Translations under genes and position numbers: made by a program | Shown: piece by piece, positions 1 to 5,983 of the stretch | Position numbering within the stretch: position 1 is the stretch's first letter | Layout: the number at the start of each line of letters is the position of its first letter | Assembly: GCA_003244035.1 (NCBI GenBank) | Contig: QHBV01000295.1 | Coordinates: 1,044 to 10,059 of the forward strand | From: Solirubrobacterales bacterium | GTDB lineage: Bacteria > Actinomycetota > Thermoleophilia > Solirubrobacterales > Solirubrobacteraceae | DNA: 9,016 nucleotides | Direction: 5' to 3' | The notes under the pieces: generated by a model | Databases searched by the model: none | Seen by the model: only the letters and a program-made list of their open reading frames with translations | Told to the model about the DNA's origin: nothing

Positions 1-47
1 CCTCCGGTTTTGGAGACCGGCGCTACCACCAGCTGAGCTACTGCCCC
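1..47 (-). tRNA. tRNA-Trp (anticodon CCA), partial
   Basis: Read on the minus strand, this is the 5' part of a tRNA: acceptor strand GGGGCAG (47 to 41), TA, a D arm opening with GCTC, then a 5-bp anticodon stem CCGGT/ACCGG around the loop CTCCAAA, which gives anticodon CCA (tryptophan). The variable loop, T arm and acceptor 3' strand lie beyond the left edge. The D stem has three good pairs and one mismatch, within the range seen in tRNA-Trp. In many actinobacteria tRNA-Trp precedes secE-nusG, so translation or transcription genes may lie to the left, but that cannot be seen here. Confidence 0.93.
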
Positions 48-59
48 ATCGGGGCCTCG

Positions 60-65
60 ATGCTA
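60..65 (-). promoter_or_regulatory. Candidate -10 box of tRNA-Trp
   Basis: On the minus strand TAGCAT (fits TANNNT) ends 12 nt before the first base of the tRNA, a usual distance for a tRNA with a very short leader. No convincing -35 hexamer is visible. The box overlaps the short gap between the tRNA and the helicase remnant. Confidence 0.33.
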
Positions 66-70
66 GCTGA

Positions 71-722
71 CGGGGAGACCTGATCGCGTGGCTGCACACG
101 CTTCCGCTTGATCTGCGAACGCTCGAGGCCAGGGTCGCCAACGCGCTGCGCACCGAGCGGCTCGCGCGCCTGAACTACCTGCGCCGTCTCGCCGCGCAGG
201 GCAAGCTCGTCCACGCCGTCGCCTGGATTCGCGACTTCCTACGAGGAGGCGTTCGTAATGTTCGCGGACCATGTGGAGATCCAGCGGGGGCCGCTCCAGC
301 GCTTCCCCGATGCGGCGCACGTGCTCGGCCGGGATGACGCCCACGCACGCGCAGATGCCGTCGCCCGTTTTCAGTGTCCCGATGGCCCCCGAATGATCGT
401 CTGCTCGTTGCGGGCCGCATCCCAGGGCATTACCCCGACGCGCGCGTCCAACGTCGCCTTCCTCGAGCTCGGTTGGACGCCGGCGCGCCACGACCAGGCC
501 GAGGACCGCTGCCACCGGATCGGCCGGGAGAGTGCCGTCACGGCCTGGTACCTGCTCGCCCCCGAGACGATCGATGAGACGATGGCCACGCTGCTGCAGC
601 GCAAGCGCGGGATCATCGACGCCATCGCCGACGGTCGCGTCCAGGACGGCGAGGCGCTCGTCGAGGCGCTGGTACGTGATCTGCGCGCCCGCCCGTTCCG
701 TCACCTGCGCGCGGTCGCATAA
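71..722 (+). pseudogene. SNF2/SMARCAL1-like helicase, C-terminal remnant with frameshift
   Basis: Two plus-strand frames join to give the end of a SNF2-family DEAD/H ATPase. The first part (71 to about 239) reads LIAWLHTLPLDLRTLEARV and ends in GKLVHAVAWIRDFL. The frame then shifts near 239-242, apparently with loss of about 2 nt, and continues YEEAFVMFADHVEIQ. The second part carries helicase motif V (ASQGIT..RASNVAFLELGW) and motif VI (QAEDRCHRIGR, where the usual final Gln is Arg) and the family tail TIDETMATLLQRKRGII. The ATPase lobe with Walker A and DEAH motifs is absent: a TGA at 68-70 closes this frame just before the homology, and the tRNA-Trp lies 24 bp further left. It therefore cannot hydrolyse ATP. 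The ATG at 258 has AGGAGG at 244-249, so a 154-residue fragment could still be made. Family assignment is firm; loss of function is inferred from the truncation. Confidence 0.85.
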
Positions 723-748
723 CGGCTGCGACGAGGCCGCGCAGCCCG

Positions 749-754
749 TACGAT
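749..754 (+). promoter_or_regulatory. Candidate -10 box of the YjbQ gene
   Basis: TACGAT lies 10 nt before the ATG at 765. The same nine bases TACGATTGC recur before tRNA-Gly at 1244. No Shine-Dalgarno is visible between the box and the ATG, so a leader of only a few nucleotides is likely. No clear -35 element is seen. Confidence 0.4.
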
Positions 755-764
755 TGCCAGCTCG

Positions 765-1226
765 ATGAAATCCCATACCGTCTATCGCACCTTCCAGACC
801 GAGAGCCGGCGCGAGTTCGTGCGGATCACCGAAGACGTCGCGGAGGCAGTGCGGGAGTCCGGGATCGCTGAGGGCATGGTGCTCATCTCCGCGATGCATA
901 TCACCGCGGGGGTGTGGATCAACGACGACGAGCCCGGCATCCACGCGGACACGCTCGAATGGCTCGACAAGCTCGCCCCGCCTAGCTGGCGTGAGCGTGA
1001 TGGCGAGGTGGCGCAAGCGCTGCTGCCCAGTCCCGGGGACTACCGCCACCACCGCGGCGGTGAGGACAACGGCGACGCGCATCTGAAGAACCTGCTCGTC
1101 CACCATCAGGTGATCGTGCCGGTGACCGAGGGTTGCCTTGATCTCGGGCCCTGGCAGCAGGTCTTCTACTGCGAGTTCGACGGTGGACGGCGCAAGCGGC
1201 TCGTGATCAAGGTGCTCGGCGAGTAG
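765..1226 (+). CDS. YjbQ/UPF0047 family protein
   Basis: A 153-residue protein of the YjbQ (UPF0047) family. Its members form small trimeric beta-rich cytosolic proteins; some have been reported to have weak thiamine-phosphate synthase activity, but the true role is unsettled. Visible family signatures are [28 protein letters not shown] (His45, Asn53, conserved acidic residues), then YRHH followed by [10 protein letters not shown] (about 93-109), and the C-terminal block [21 protein letters not shown] (about 120-140). The length is normal for the family, so the gene looks complete. It starts 43 nt after the helicase remnant and ends 33 nt before tRNA-Gly; nothing in the context suggests a pathway. 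The start is supported by the family N-terminus and by a -10-like box just upstream, although no ribosome-binding site is evident. Confidence 0.93.
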   Translation: MKSHTVYRTFQTESRREFVRITEDVAEAVRESGIAEGMVLISAMHITAGVWINDDEPGIHADTLEWLDKLAPPSWRERDGEVAQALLPSPGDYRHHRGGEDNGDAHLKNLLVHHQVIVPVTEGCLDLGPWQQVFYCEFDGGRRKRLVIKVLGE

Positions 1227-1243
1227 CGGATCCGCCGGCCGAT

Positions 1244-1249
1244 TACGAT
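1244..1249 (+). promoter_or_regulatory. Candidate -10 box of tRNA-Gly
   Basis: TACGAT ends 10 nt before the first base of the tRNA and is part of the nine-base match TACGATTGC shared with the YjbQ gene promoter region. A -35 element is not obvious. Confidence 0.4.
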
Positions 1250-1259
1250 TGCGTCACCC

Positions 1260-1330
1260 GCGGGCGAAGTGTTGTGGTTGCACAGAAGCCTTCCAAGCTT
1301 CTAGGGCGGGTTCGATTCCCGTCGCCCGCT
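1260..1330 (+). tRNA. tRNA-Gly (anticodon TCC)
   Basis: A complete 71-nt cloverleaf: acceptor stem GCGGGCG/CGCCCGC, D stem GTGT/GCAC, anticodon stem GAAGC/GCTTC around the loop CTTCCAA (anticodon TCC, reading GGA/GGG), a T arm with the loop TTCGATT, and discriminator base T. The 3' CCA is not encoded and must be added after transcription. The last base is directly followed by the complement of the stop codon of the convergent gene, so there is no spacer and no separate terminator between them. Confidence 0.96.
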
Positions 1331-1876
1331 TCACCCACGCGACGCCCGCACCCGCGCCTTGTGCGCGCGCTTGGCCGCCTGGTAGTCGGCGAGCGCCTGC
1401 GGGGAGTCGACGTCCCCCAAGGTCGGATGCGGCGGAACCAGTTCCCGGGCGCTCTCCACGCCAAAGCGGTTGGCGAGCACGGCGCCGAGCGAGGCCACCT
1501 TCATCTCGCCGAACCCGGGCAGCCCGGCGAGGTTGGAGCGCAGCGCGTCCGAGTCCACGGCGTCCGTCCAGACGCGTGCGGCATCGCCGTCATAGTGCTC
1601 GAGCAGGTGCGCGGCGAGGTCGTGCACGCGCCCGGCCATCGATCCGGGGAAGCGATGGATCGCCGGCCTGGCGCGAAACACGGGCTCCAGATCGGTGGAT
1701 GCCAGCGTCGTCGCATCGAACCCACCGAGCCGCTCGCGCAGGACTAGCGGCCCCGAGAACGCCTTCTGTACGGTCACCTGCTGATCGAGCACGAAGCCCA
1801 CCAGGAGCGCCAGCGGGTCGGTGGCGATCAGCGCATTCGCCTCCTCGGAATCGGTGAAGCACAGGCGCTCGGGCAT
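1331..1876 (-). CDS. HhH-GPD family DNA base-excision repair protein (TIGR03252-like)
   Basis: A 181-residue minus-strand protein matching the small actinobacterial HhH-GPD family. The N-terminal helices contain PLALLVGFVLDQQVTVQKAFSGP (about 21-43), the counterpart of the Gln-Gln region of Nth/AlkA-type glycosylases, followed by HRFPGSMAGRVHDLAAHL (about 74-91). A helix-hairpin-helix sits at LPGFGEMK (119-126), which binds the DNA backbone. No iron-sulfur cysteine cluster is present, and I cannot assign the catalytic aspartate with confidence; substrate and activity are unproven. Length is normal for the family. The ATG at 1876 follows TACGAT by only 6 nt on its strand, so the transcript is probably leaderless. 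Its stop codon touches the 3' end of tRNA-Gly, so transcripts may run antisense through that tRNA. Confidence 0.9.
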   Translation of the reverse strand: MPERLCFTDSEEANALIATDPLALLVGFVLDQQVTVQKAFSGPLVLRERLGGFDATTLASTDLEPVFRARPAIHRFPGSMAGRVHDLAAHLLEHYDGDAARVWTDAVDSDALRSNLAGLPGFGEMKVASLGAVLANRFGVESARELVPPHPTLGDVDSPQALADYQAAKRAHKARVRASRG

Positions 1877-1882
1877 TCGCCG

Positions 1883-1888
1883 ATCGTA
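1883..1888 (-). promoter_or_regulatory. Candidate -10 box of the HhH-GPD gene (leaderless)
   Basis: On the minus strand TACGAT is followed by six bases and then the ATG. This spacing would put transcription start at or next to the start codon, as in the leaderless transcripts common in actinobacteria. No Shine-Dalgarno is present, which fits. Confidence 0.5.
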
Positions 1889-1896
1889 GCTGGACC

Positions 1897-1920
1897 TGTT
1901 AGAACACCGTTACGCAACGG
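1897..1920. promoter_or_regulatory. Two adjacent palindromes in a divergent intergenic region
   Basis: TGTTAGAACA (1897-1906; arms TGTT/AACA) is immediately followed by CCGTTACGCAACGG (1907-1920; arms CCGTT/AACGG). They lie 9 to 32 bp upstream of the leftward -10 candidate, where a regulator or the -35 contact would sit. They could be an operator for the repair gene or the divergent DUF2156 gene. Neither matches the actinobacterial LexA consensus, and short palindromes can arise by chance. Confidence 0.25.
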
Positions 1921-1961
1921 GGAGTCTGGGCGCTCGCTGCGCGACCCCTTGGCATTCCCAC

Positions 1962-1967
1962 TACATT
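1962..1967 (+). promoter_or_regulatory. Candidate -10 box of the DUF2156 gene
   Basis: TACATT (fits TANNNT) lies in the intergenic region before the rightward cassette. Initiation about seven bases later would leave a leader of roughly 28 nt that includes GGAG at 1989-1992. No well-spaced -35 was found, so this is a weak call. Confidence 0.28.
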
Positions 1968-2001
1968 TCCAGCCGCCACGCAGGTTACGGAGAGTGTGCC
2001 C

Positions 2002-3669
2002 ATGTCTCGCTCGTTGACCTTCCGGCAGTCGGCCGCAGTGGGAGTCGCGGCGGTCGGCATCGAGGCCGTGCTCTCAGCGGCGACTCCGAATTACGCAAGC
2101 GGAGAGCGCGTGCTCGCGAAGCTCGCGCCGCCTGCACTGCCCTCGCTGGCCCATCTGCTCGCGCTGCTGGCCGGCCTGGCGCTGGTGATGCTCGTCCCCA
2201 AGCTGTGGCATGGCACCCGGACCGCCGTTTCGCTGACGATCGCGGGGCTCGGCATCCTCGCCGTGCTCAACCTCGTCAAGGGCTTCGATTACGACGAGAG
2301 CATTCTCGACCTGTCGCTGGCCGCGCTGTTGGCGCTCGGCCGGCGGGCGTTTCCCCTGGGGTGTCGCAACCGCCCGCGCCTGGCGGTGGTGGGTTGCGCG
2401 ATCGTTGCCTGGGCGCTGAGCTACTGCGCGGTGCTGATCGGCTCGCTCGCATCCGACCGTGGACACACGCTCGAGCACGCGCTGCACGCTTCGCTGGGGC
2501 ACCCGCGGCTGACCGGGACATGGACCTCGCTCACGGAGGGGCTGATCGGCTGCGCGGTCCTGATCTCGCTGCTGGCGCTGCGCTCGCTGCTCCGTCCGGC
2601 GGTGGCCGTCGACGGCCATGCCGAAGCGGAGTACCGCTCCGCCCGTGCCATCGTCGAGCGCCACGGCGACGACTCGCTCGCACCGTTCATCCTGCGCCCC
2701 GACAAGGCGTTTCATTTCGACGGCGATGGCGTGCTCGCCTACCGCGTGATCGGAGAGACCGCGGTGGTCTCCGCCGATCCGGTCGGGCCGGAGGGGGCTA
2801 CCGTGCGCGTGCTGGGCAGCTTCCTGGCACTCGCGCGCGAGCACGGCTGGCGGGTGATCCTCTGGGGGGCCGCGGCTCGCCATCTCGATGGCTACCGCGA
2901 TCTCGGGTTGCGCTCGGTGTGCGTCGGCGAGGAGGCGTTCGTCGATCCGCGGCGATTCACGCTGGAAGGGCGCCAGGTACGCAAGCTACGACAGTCGGTG
3001 CACCGCCTCACGCGTCGCGGCTGGCACGTGTCGGTAAGCGATGGGCGCGAGCTCGCCGCGGAGCTCGAGTCGGAGCTCGACGCGCTGCAGGCCGCGTGGC
3101 GGGCCGGGCGAGGGCAGATCGTGGGCTTCGCGATGGGAATGGGGCCATGTGAGCCCGACCGCAGACCGGGCGACATGTACGTGCTCGCGCGCTCCCCCAC
3201 GGGAGAGCTGGGCGCTGCGATGCGGTTCGTCCCTTACTGCGGCGGGTTGTCGCTGGATACGATGCACCGCGTCGGCGAGACCCCCAACGGTCTGAACGAG
3301 GCGCTGATCGCTCGCGCGCTTGAGTGTGCCCGGGATCGTGGCGTGTGTGAGGTCAGCCTCAACTACGCTGGTCTCGCCCACCTCGTCCACCGAGACGACG
3401 GGGTCGGGTGCTTGACGGCTGCGTTGCTGAGGCTGCTCGGACGACGCTTTCAGCTCGAGCGCCTGGTGCGCTTCGACGAGAAGTTCCTGCCTGAATGGCG
3501 CCCGCGGTACCTGGTCTACCCGGCGCACACTGGGCTGCCGCGCGCCGCGCTGCGCGCGCTGCAGATAGAGGGTTACCTGCCGCAGGCCGGACCGCTGCGC
3601 TCGTCGACCCGCTGGCGTGCGCCGAGTCGGGCGCTCCCGGGCTCGCCGCAGGCCGATGCGGCGCAGTAG
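2002..3669 (+). CDS. DUF2156 aminoacyl-phosphatidylglycerol synthase-like membrane protein
   Basis: A 555-residue membrane protein. The N-terminal 200 residues hold about six hydrophobic helices (near 9-27, 49-68, 75-95, 100-116, 126-150, 178-197). The rest is a DUF2156 (MprF C-terminal) domain: LRPDKAFHF, LAYRVIGETAVVSADPVG, EEAFVDPRRFTLEGRQVRKLRQSVHRLTRRGW and LSLDTMHRVGETPNGLNEALI. In characterised members this GNAT-like domain transfers an amino acid from aminoacyl-tRNA to phosphatidylglycerol at the cytoplasmic face. The membrane half is shorter than the 14-helix flippase-synthase of full MprF, and there is no fused lysyl-tRNA synthetase as in mycobacterial LysX, so the amino acid cannot be predicted. 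The ATG at 2002 is chosen over a GTG at 1996 because GGAG at 1989-1992 is 9 nt before the ATG and only 3 nt before the GTG. The end overlaps the next start by 14 nt, implying coupling. Confidence 0.9.
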   Translation: MSRSLTFRQSAAVGVAAVGIEAVLSAATPNYASGERVLAKLAPPALPSLAHLLALLAGLALVMLVPKLWHGTRTAVSLTIAGLGILAVLNLVKGFDYDESILDLSLAALLALGRRAFPLGCRNRPRLAVVGCAIVAWALSYCAVLIGSLASDRGHTLEHALHASLGHPRLTGTWTSLTEGLIGCAVLISLLALRSLLRPAVAVDGHAEAEYRSARAIVERHGDDSLAPFILRPDKAFHFDGDGVLAYRVIGETAVVSADPVGPEGATVRVLGSFLALAREHGWRVILWGAAARHLDGYRDLGLRSVCVGEEAFVDPRRFTLEGRQVRKLRQSVHRLTRRGWHVSVSDGRELAAELESELDALQAAWRAGRGQIVGFAMGMGPCEPDRRPGDMYVLARSPTGELGAAMRFVPYCGGLSLDTMHRVGETPNGLNEALIARALECARDRGVCEVSLNYAGLAHLVHRDDGVGCLTAALLRLLGRRFQLERLVRFDEKFLPEWRPRYLVYPAHTGLPRAALRALQIEGYLPQAGPLRSSTRWRAPSRALPGSPQADAAQ

Positions 3670-5983
3670 CTGGGGGCCTCGGCTACTTCCGGGCAGCTGG
3701 CCAGCCGCCGTCGCTCGCAGGCGGGGCTTCAGACGGCGCCTCCTGTACGGCGTCTTTGCGGCTGGTTGGATCGTGGCCGGTCTGATCGGCGCCTACAGCT
3801 ACATGCACGGCTACTACGAGAACCGCGGGTTCACGCCGGTCAAGCTCCAACCGGGGGTGCGCCCCGGTTTGGAGTTCTGGGTGCACTTCTACTCTCCGGC
3901 CCTCGGGCGCGAGGGCCAGTATCTGGTCGTCCTCCCGACAGGATATGAGCCGTTTCGGCGTTACGGGGCGTTCTACCTGCTGCACGGCTTGCCGGGCCGG
4001 CCGCAGGCCTATATCAGGATCGCCAGCATCGATGCCCGGCTCGACAACCTGATCAGCAGCGGCCGGATCGCGCCGATGATGATCGTGTTCCCCGACGGGC
4101 GCGTCAACGGCTCCGCATTCTCGGACTCGGAGTGGGCCAACACGCCGACCGGCGCGTACGAGAGCTACGTGATCGATGTCGTGCACGACGTCGATCATCG
4201 CTTCGCGACGATCGCCGACCGCGGTGGGCGGGTGATCGGCGGCCTATCCGCGGGCGCCTACGGTGCGGTCAATATCGCGCTGCACCACCCGGCGGTGTTC
4301 GGCTCGGTGGAATCGTGGTCGGGCTACTTCGTGCAGTCTCGATCCGGTGTATTCGCAAACGCCACCCACGCTCAGATCGTCGCCAACAGCCCGCTCGACT
4401 ACGTGACCGGGCTCAGGCGCCAGCTCGCGGCCAACCCGTTGCGCGTGTTCCTCTACAGCGGCCGCAAGGACCGCAACAGCAGCCAGATTCCGCGACTGGC
4501 GAGAGCGCTCGAGGCCGGACGAGCTACCGTCCAGTACGCGCTCTACCGGGGAGGCCACGACTGGGCGCTGTGGCACGCCCACCTCGATCAGATGCTGATC
4601 CTCGCCGCACGCGACGTCAGCCGGCCTCCTGGACCGATCAGGGTCCCCGGCCCGGTTCCACGGCGTCGCGCCGGGGCGCGCGATCGTCACCGCTCGCATG
4701 CGCCGCCGCCCGCGCGTGCTCGCGGTCAACCCCTCCCCGGCCATGCCCACGCCGGCGGGCAGACGCTGACCGCCGCATCCGCGCGGGCGATCCTCGCGCC
4801 AGTTGCGATCGCTCGCCGCCGGCCCGCAGGCCGGCGGCGCGACACGACCGCCGACGCGGGCAAGCTGATGGTCGGACTGCTACTGGCGCTGATCTCCGCC
4901 GCGGCGATCAACCTCGGCTTTCTGCTGCAGCATCGCGGTTTGAGCGCGGGCCCACGCGCGGGGGGACACCGCCAGTTGCTGGGGGCCGCCCTGCGAAGCC
5001 GCTCCTGGGTGGCCGGGCAGGCACTCGGCAGCGCCGGCTTCGCGACGCAGGTGGCTGCCGTGGCGATCGCCCCACTGGCGCTCGTGCAGGCATTCGCCGC
5101 TGGTGGCCTGGCCCTCTCGGTGCCGCTTGCGGCCCGTCTCTTCTCTCACCGGATCAGCCGCCGACAGGCTGGCGCGGTGCTGCTGATCGCTGCGGCGCTG
5201 TGCTCGTTGCCGATTGGATTGAGCGACACCGGCGAGCACCTGCACCCGCATCTGCTCTCCGTTTGCGCCGGTGCGGCGCTCGTGCTGGCTGCCCTCGCGG
5301 GTCTCGCCCGGACCCCGTCGCTGCAGGCGATCGCCGCCGGGCTCCTGTACGGAGTCGCGGACGGCGCGGTGAAGGCGATCTCAGTCCGCTGGGGCGCGGC
5401 CCATGCTGCCGCGCTGCTTTCGGGTTGGACGGTTCTCGCTCTGCTCGCCACGCTCGGCGGGTTCGCCGCCTTCCAAGCCGCTTTGCGCACCGGGGGCGCG
5501 GTCACTGCGATCTCGCTGATGAACGCGCTCGCGGCGCTCGCGGCGCTCGGCTGCGGACTGCTGGGGTTCGCCGAATCGCTCGGAAGTGGCCCGTTTGTGA
5601 TCGCCGTGCACCTGGTCGCGATCACGCTTGTGCTCGCCTGCCTGCCGGCGCTGGCTGCTGCCCAAGCGGGCCTCGCAAGCGAGCACGAGCTCGAGGTCGG
5701 CCACGTACCGCGAACGGGCCGGCGCTGGGACCGGATCGGGCTCGGCGGCCGCCGCGCGTCGGGGCAACGCGCAGCCGGCGGCGAACAGCAGCGCCTCGAC
5801 CCACGGACCCGCGCCGGGCCCGCGCGACCACAGCACGTCGGTCAGCCTGACATTGCGCGCGAGGGCAAACGCGAGCTGGGAAGCGAGCAGCAGGAAGAGC
5901 ACGCCCACCACACCGGCAATGGCGGTGCGCCGGCGGCGAGGCACGTGGACCAGCCCCACGCCGGCGACGACGCCGGCCGGTAG
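3656..5983 (+). CDS. Membrane-anchored serine esterase, reading frame continuing into a DMT-type transporter
   Basis: A 775-codon open frame from ATG 3656 (an in-frame GTG at 3617 would add 13 residues). Residues about 29-50 form a membrane anchor (LLYGVFAAGWIVAGLIGAYSYM) after a basic N-terminus, placing the enzyme outside the membrane. Residues about 80-320 are an esterase-D/antigen-85-type alpha/beta hydrolase: LLHGLPG (oxyanion region), nucleophile elbow GLSAG with Ser198, probable acid Asp272 in SGRKDRN, and His301 in RGGHDW. Overlap with the DUF2156 gene suggests a role as a hydrolase of aminoacylated lipid, comparable to the hydrolase paired with alanyl-lipid synthesis in Corynebacterium; that is inference. 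After about residue 322 comes an 80-residue Arg/Pro-rich stretch unlike either domain, then the transporter. No stop separates them. It is either a true fusion or two genes whose boundary was lost by an indel; the esterase itself would naturally end near 4640-4770. Confidence 0.75.
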   Translation: MRRSSWGPRLLPGSWPAAVARRRGFRRRLLYGVFAAGWIVAGLIGAYSYMHGYYENRGFTPVKLQPGVRPGLEFWVHFYSPALGREGQYLVVLPTGYEPFRRYGAFYLLHGLPGRPQAYIRIASIDARLDNLISSGRIAPMMIVFPDGRVNGSAFSDSEWANTPTGAYESYVIDVVHDVDHRFATIADRGGRVIGGLSAGAYGAVNIALHHPAVFGSVESWSGYFVQSRSGVFANATHAQIVANSPLDYVTGLRRQLAANPLRVFLYSGRKDRNSSQIPRLARALEAGRATVQYALYRGGHDWALWHAHLDQMLILAARDVSRPPGPIRVPGPVPRRRAGARDRHRSHAPPPARARGQPLPGHAHAGGQTLTAASARAILAPVAIARRRPAGRRRDTTADAGKLMVGLLLALISAAAINLGFLLQHRGLSAGPRAGGHRQLLGAALRSRSWVAGQALGSAGFATQVAAVAIAPLALVQAFAAGGLALSVPLAARLFSHRISRRQAGAVLLIAAALCSLPIGLSDTGEHLHPHLLSVCAGAALVLAALAGLARTPSLQAIAAGLLYGVADGAVKAISVRWGAAHAAALLSGWTVLALLATLGGFAAFQAALRTGGAVTAISLMNALAALAALGCGLLGFAESLGSGPFVIAVHLVAITLVLACLPALAAAQAGLASEHELEVGHVPRTGRRWDRIGLGGRRASGQRAAGGEQQRLDPRTRAGPARPQHVGQPDIAREGKRELGSEQQEEHAHHTGNGGAPAARHVDQPHAGDDAGR
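3845..3874 (+). other. Strong hairpin inside the esterase coding sequence
   Basis: CTCCAACCGGGG (3845-3856) pairs with CCCCGGTTTGGAG (3862-3874) around a five-base loop, giving 12 pairs with one bulged T at 3870. It lies about 190 nt after the start codon, in the segment encoding KLQPGVRPGLEFW just after the membrane anchor. It may simply reflect codon choice in GC-rich DNA. Confidence 0.35.
4814..4839. terminator. Perfect 11-bp hairpin between esterase and transporter segments
   Basis: CGCCGCCGGCC (4814-4824), loop CGCA, and GGCCGGCGGCG (4829-4839) form a perfect stem. There is no T-tract, but GC-rich actinobacterial terminators or mRNA-processing hairpins often lack one. It falls in the Arg/Pro-rich segment that has no domain homology, 28 bp before the ATG at 4868. 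That placement suggests the segment is really intergenic. Confidence 0.45.
4868..5983 (+). CDS. DMT-superfamily (EamA/NIPA-like) membrane transporter, possible separate start
   Basis: The transporter half of the frame described from 3656, listed separately because ATG 4868 (MVGLLLALISAAAINLGFLLQHRGL) looks like the natural N-terminus of a DMT-type protein. From this start it has 371 residues. About nine hydrophobic helices fill residues 2-265: 2-20, 48-66, 67-90, 99-118, 127-146, 152-172, 182-205, 210-235 and 242-266. Residues 272-371 are hydrophilic, rich in Arg, Gln and His, and lie opposite a convergent membrane-protein gene. They look like a run-on tail after loss of a stop near 5690. No good Shine-Dalgarno precedes 4868, so translation may be coupled or fused. 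The substrate is unknown; a lipid-related cargo is conceivable from its neighbours, but families of this fold carry metabolites or metals. Confidence 0.65.
   Translation: MVGLLLALISAAAINLGFLLQHRGLSAGPRAGGHRQLLGAALRSRSWVAGQALGSAGFATQVAAVAIAPLALVQAFAAGGLALSVPLAARLFSHRISRRQAGAVLLIAAALCSLPIGLSDTGEHLHPHLLSVCAGAALVLAALAGLARTPSLQAIAAGLLYGVADGAVKAISVRWGAAHAAALLSGWTVLALLATLGGFAAFQAALRTGGAVTAISLMNALAALAALGCGLLGFAESLGSGPFVIAVHLVAITLVLACLPALAAAQAGLASEHELEVGHVPRTGRRWDRIGLGGRRASGQRAAGGEQQRLDPRTRAGPARPQHVGQPDIAREGKRELGSEQQEEHAHHTGNGGAPAARHVDQPHAGDDAGR

Noticed and set aside
63..1106. Long minus-strand open frame of 347 codons
   Set aside because: It is antisense to the helicase remnant and YjbQ, both recognised families. 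Its sequence is Arg/Gly-rich with no domain, typical of an antisense shadow in GC-rich DNA.
1260..1330. tRNA-Gly as an integration site for a genomic island
   Set aside because: No integrase gene and no repeated tRNA 3' end were found in the window; both flanks carry ordinary chromosomal genes.
1249..1857. Plus-strand open frame running through tRNA-Gly and opposite the HhH-GPD gene
   Set aside because: It includes a complete tRNA and is otherwise an Arg-rich antisense shadow.
2074..2883. Minus-strand open frame of 269 codons opposite the DUF2156 gene
   Set aside because: It is rich in Gln, Arg and His, has no hydrophobic or family pattern, and is fully antisense to a well-supported gene.
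4132..5850. Second plus-strand open frame of 572 codons overlapping esterase and transporter
   Set aside because: It is an Arg/Pro/Ala-rich out-of-frame shadow; the esterase and transporter motifs are all in the other frame.
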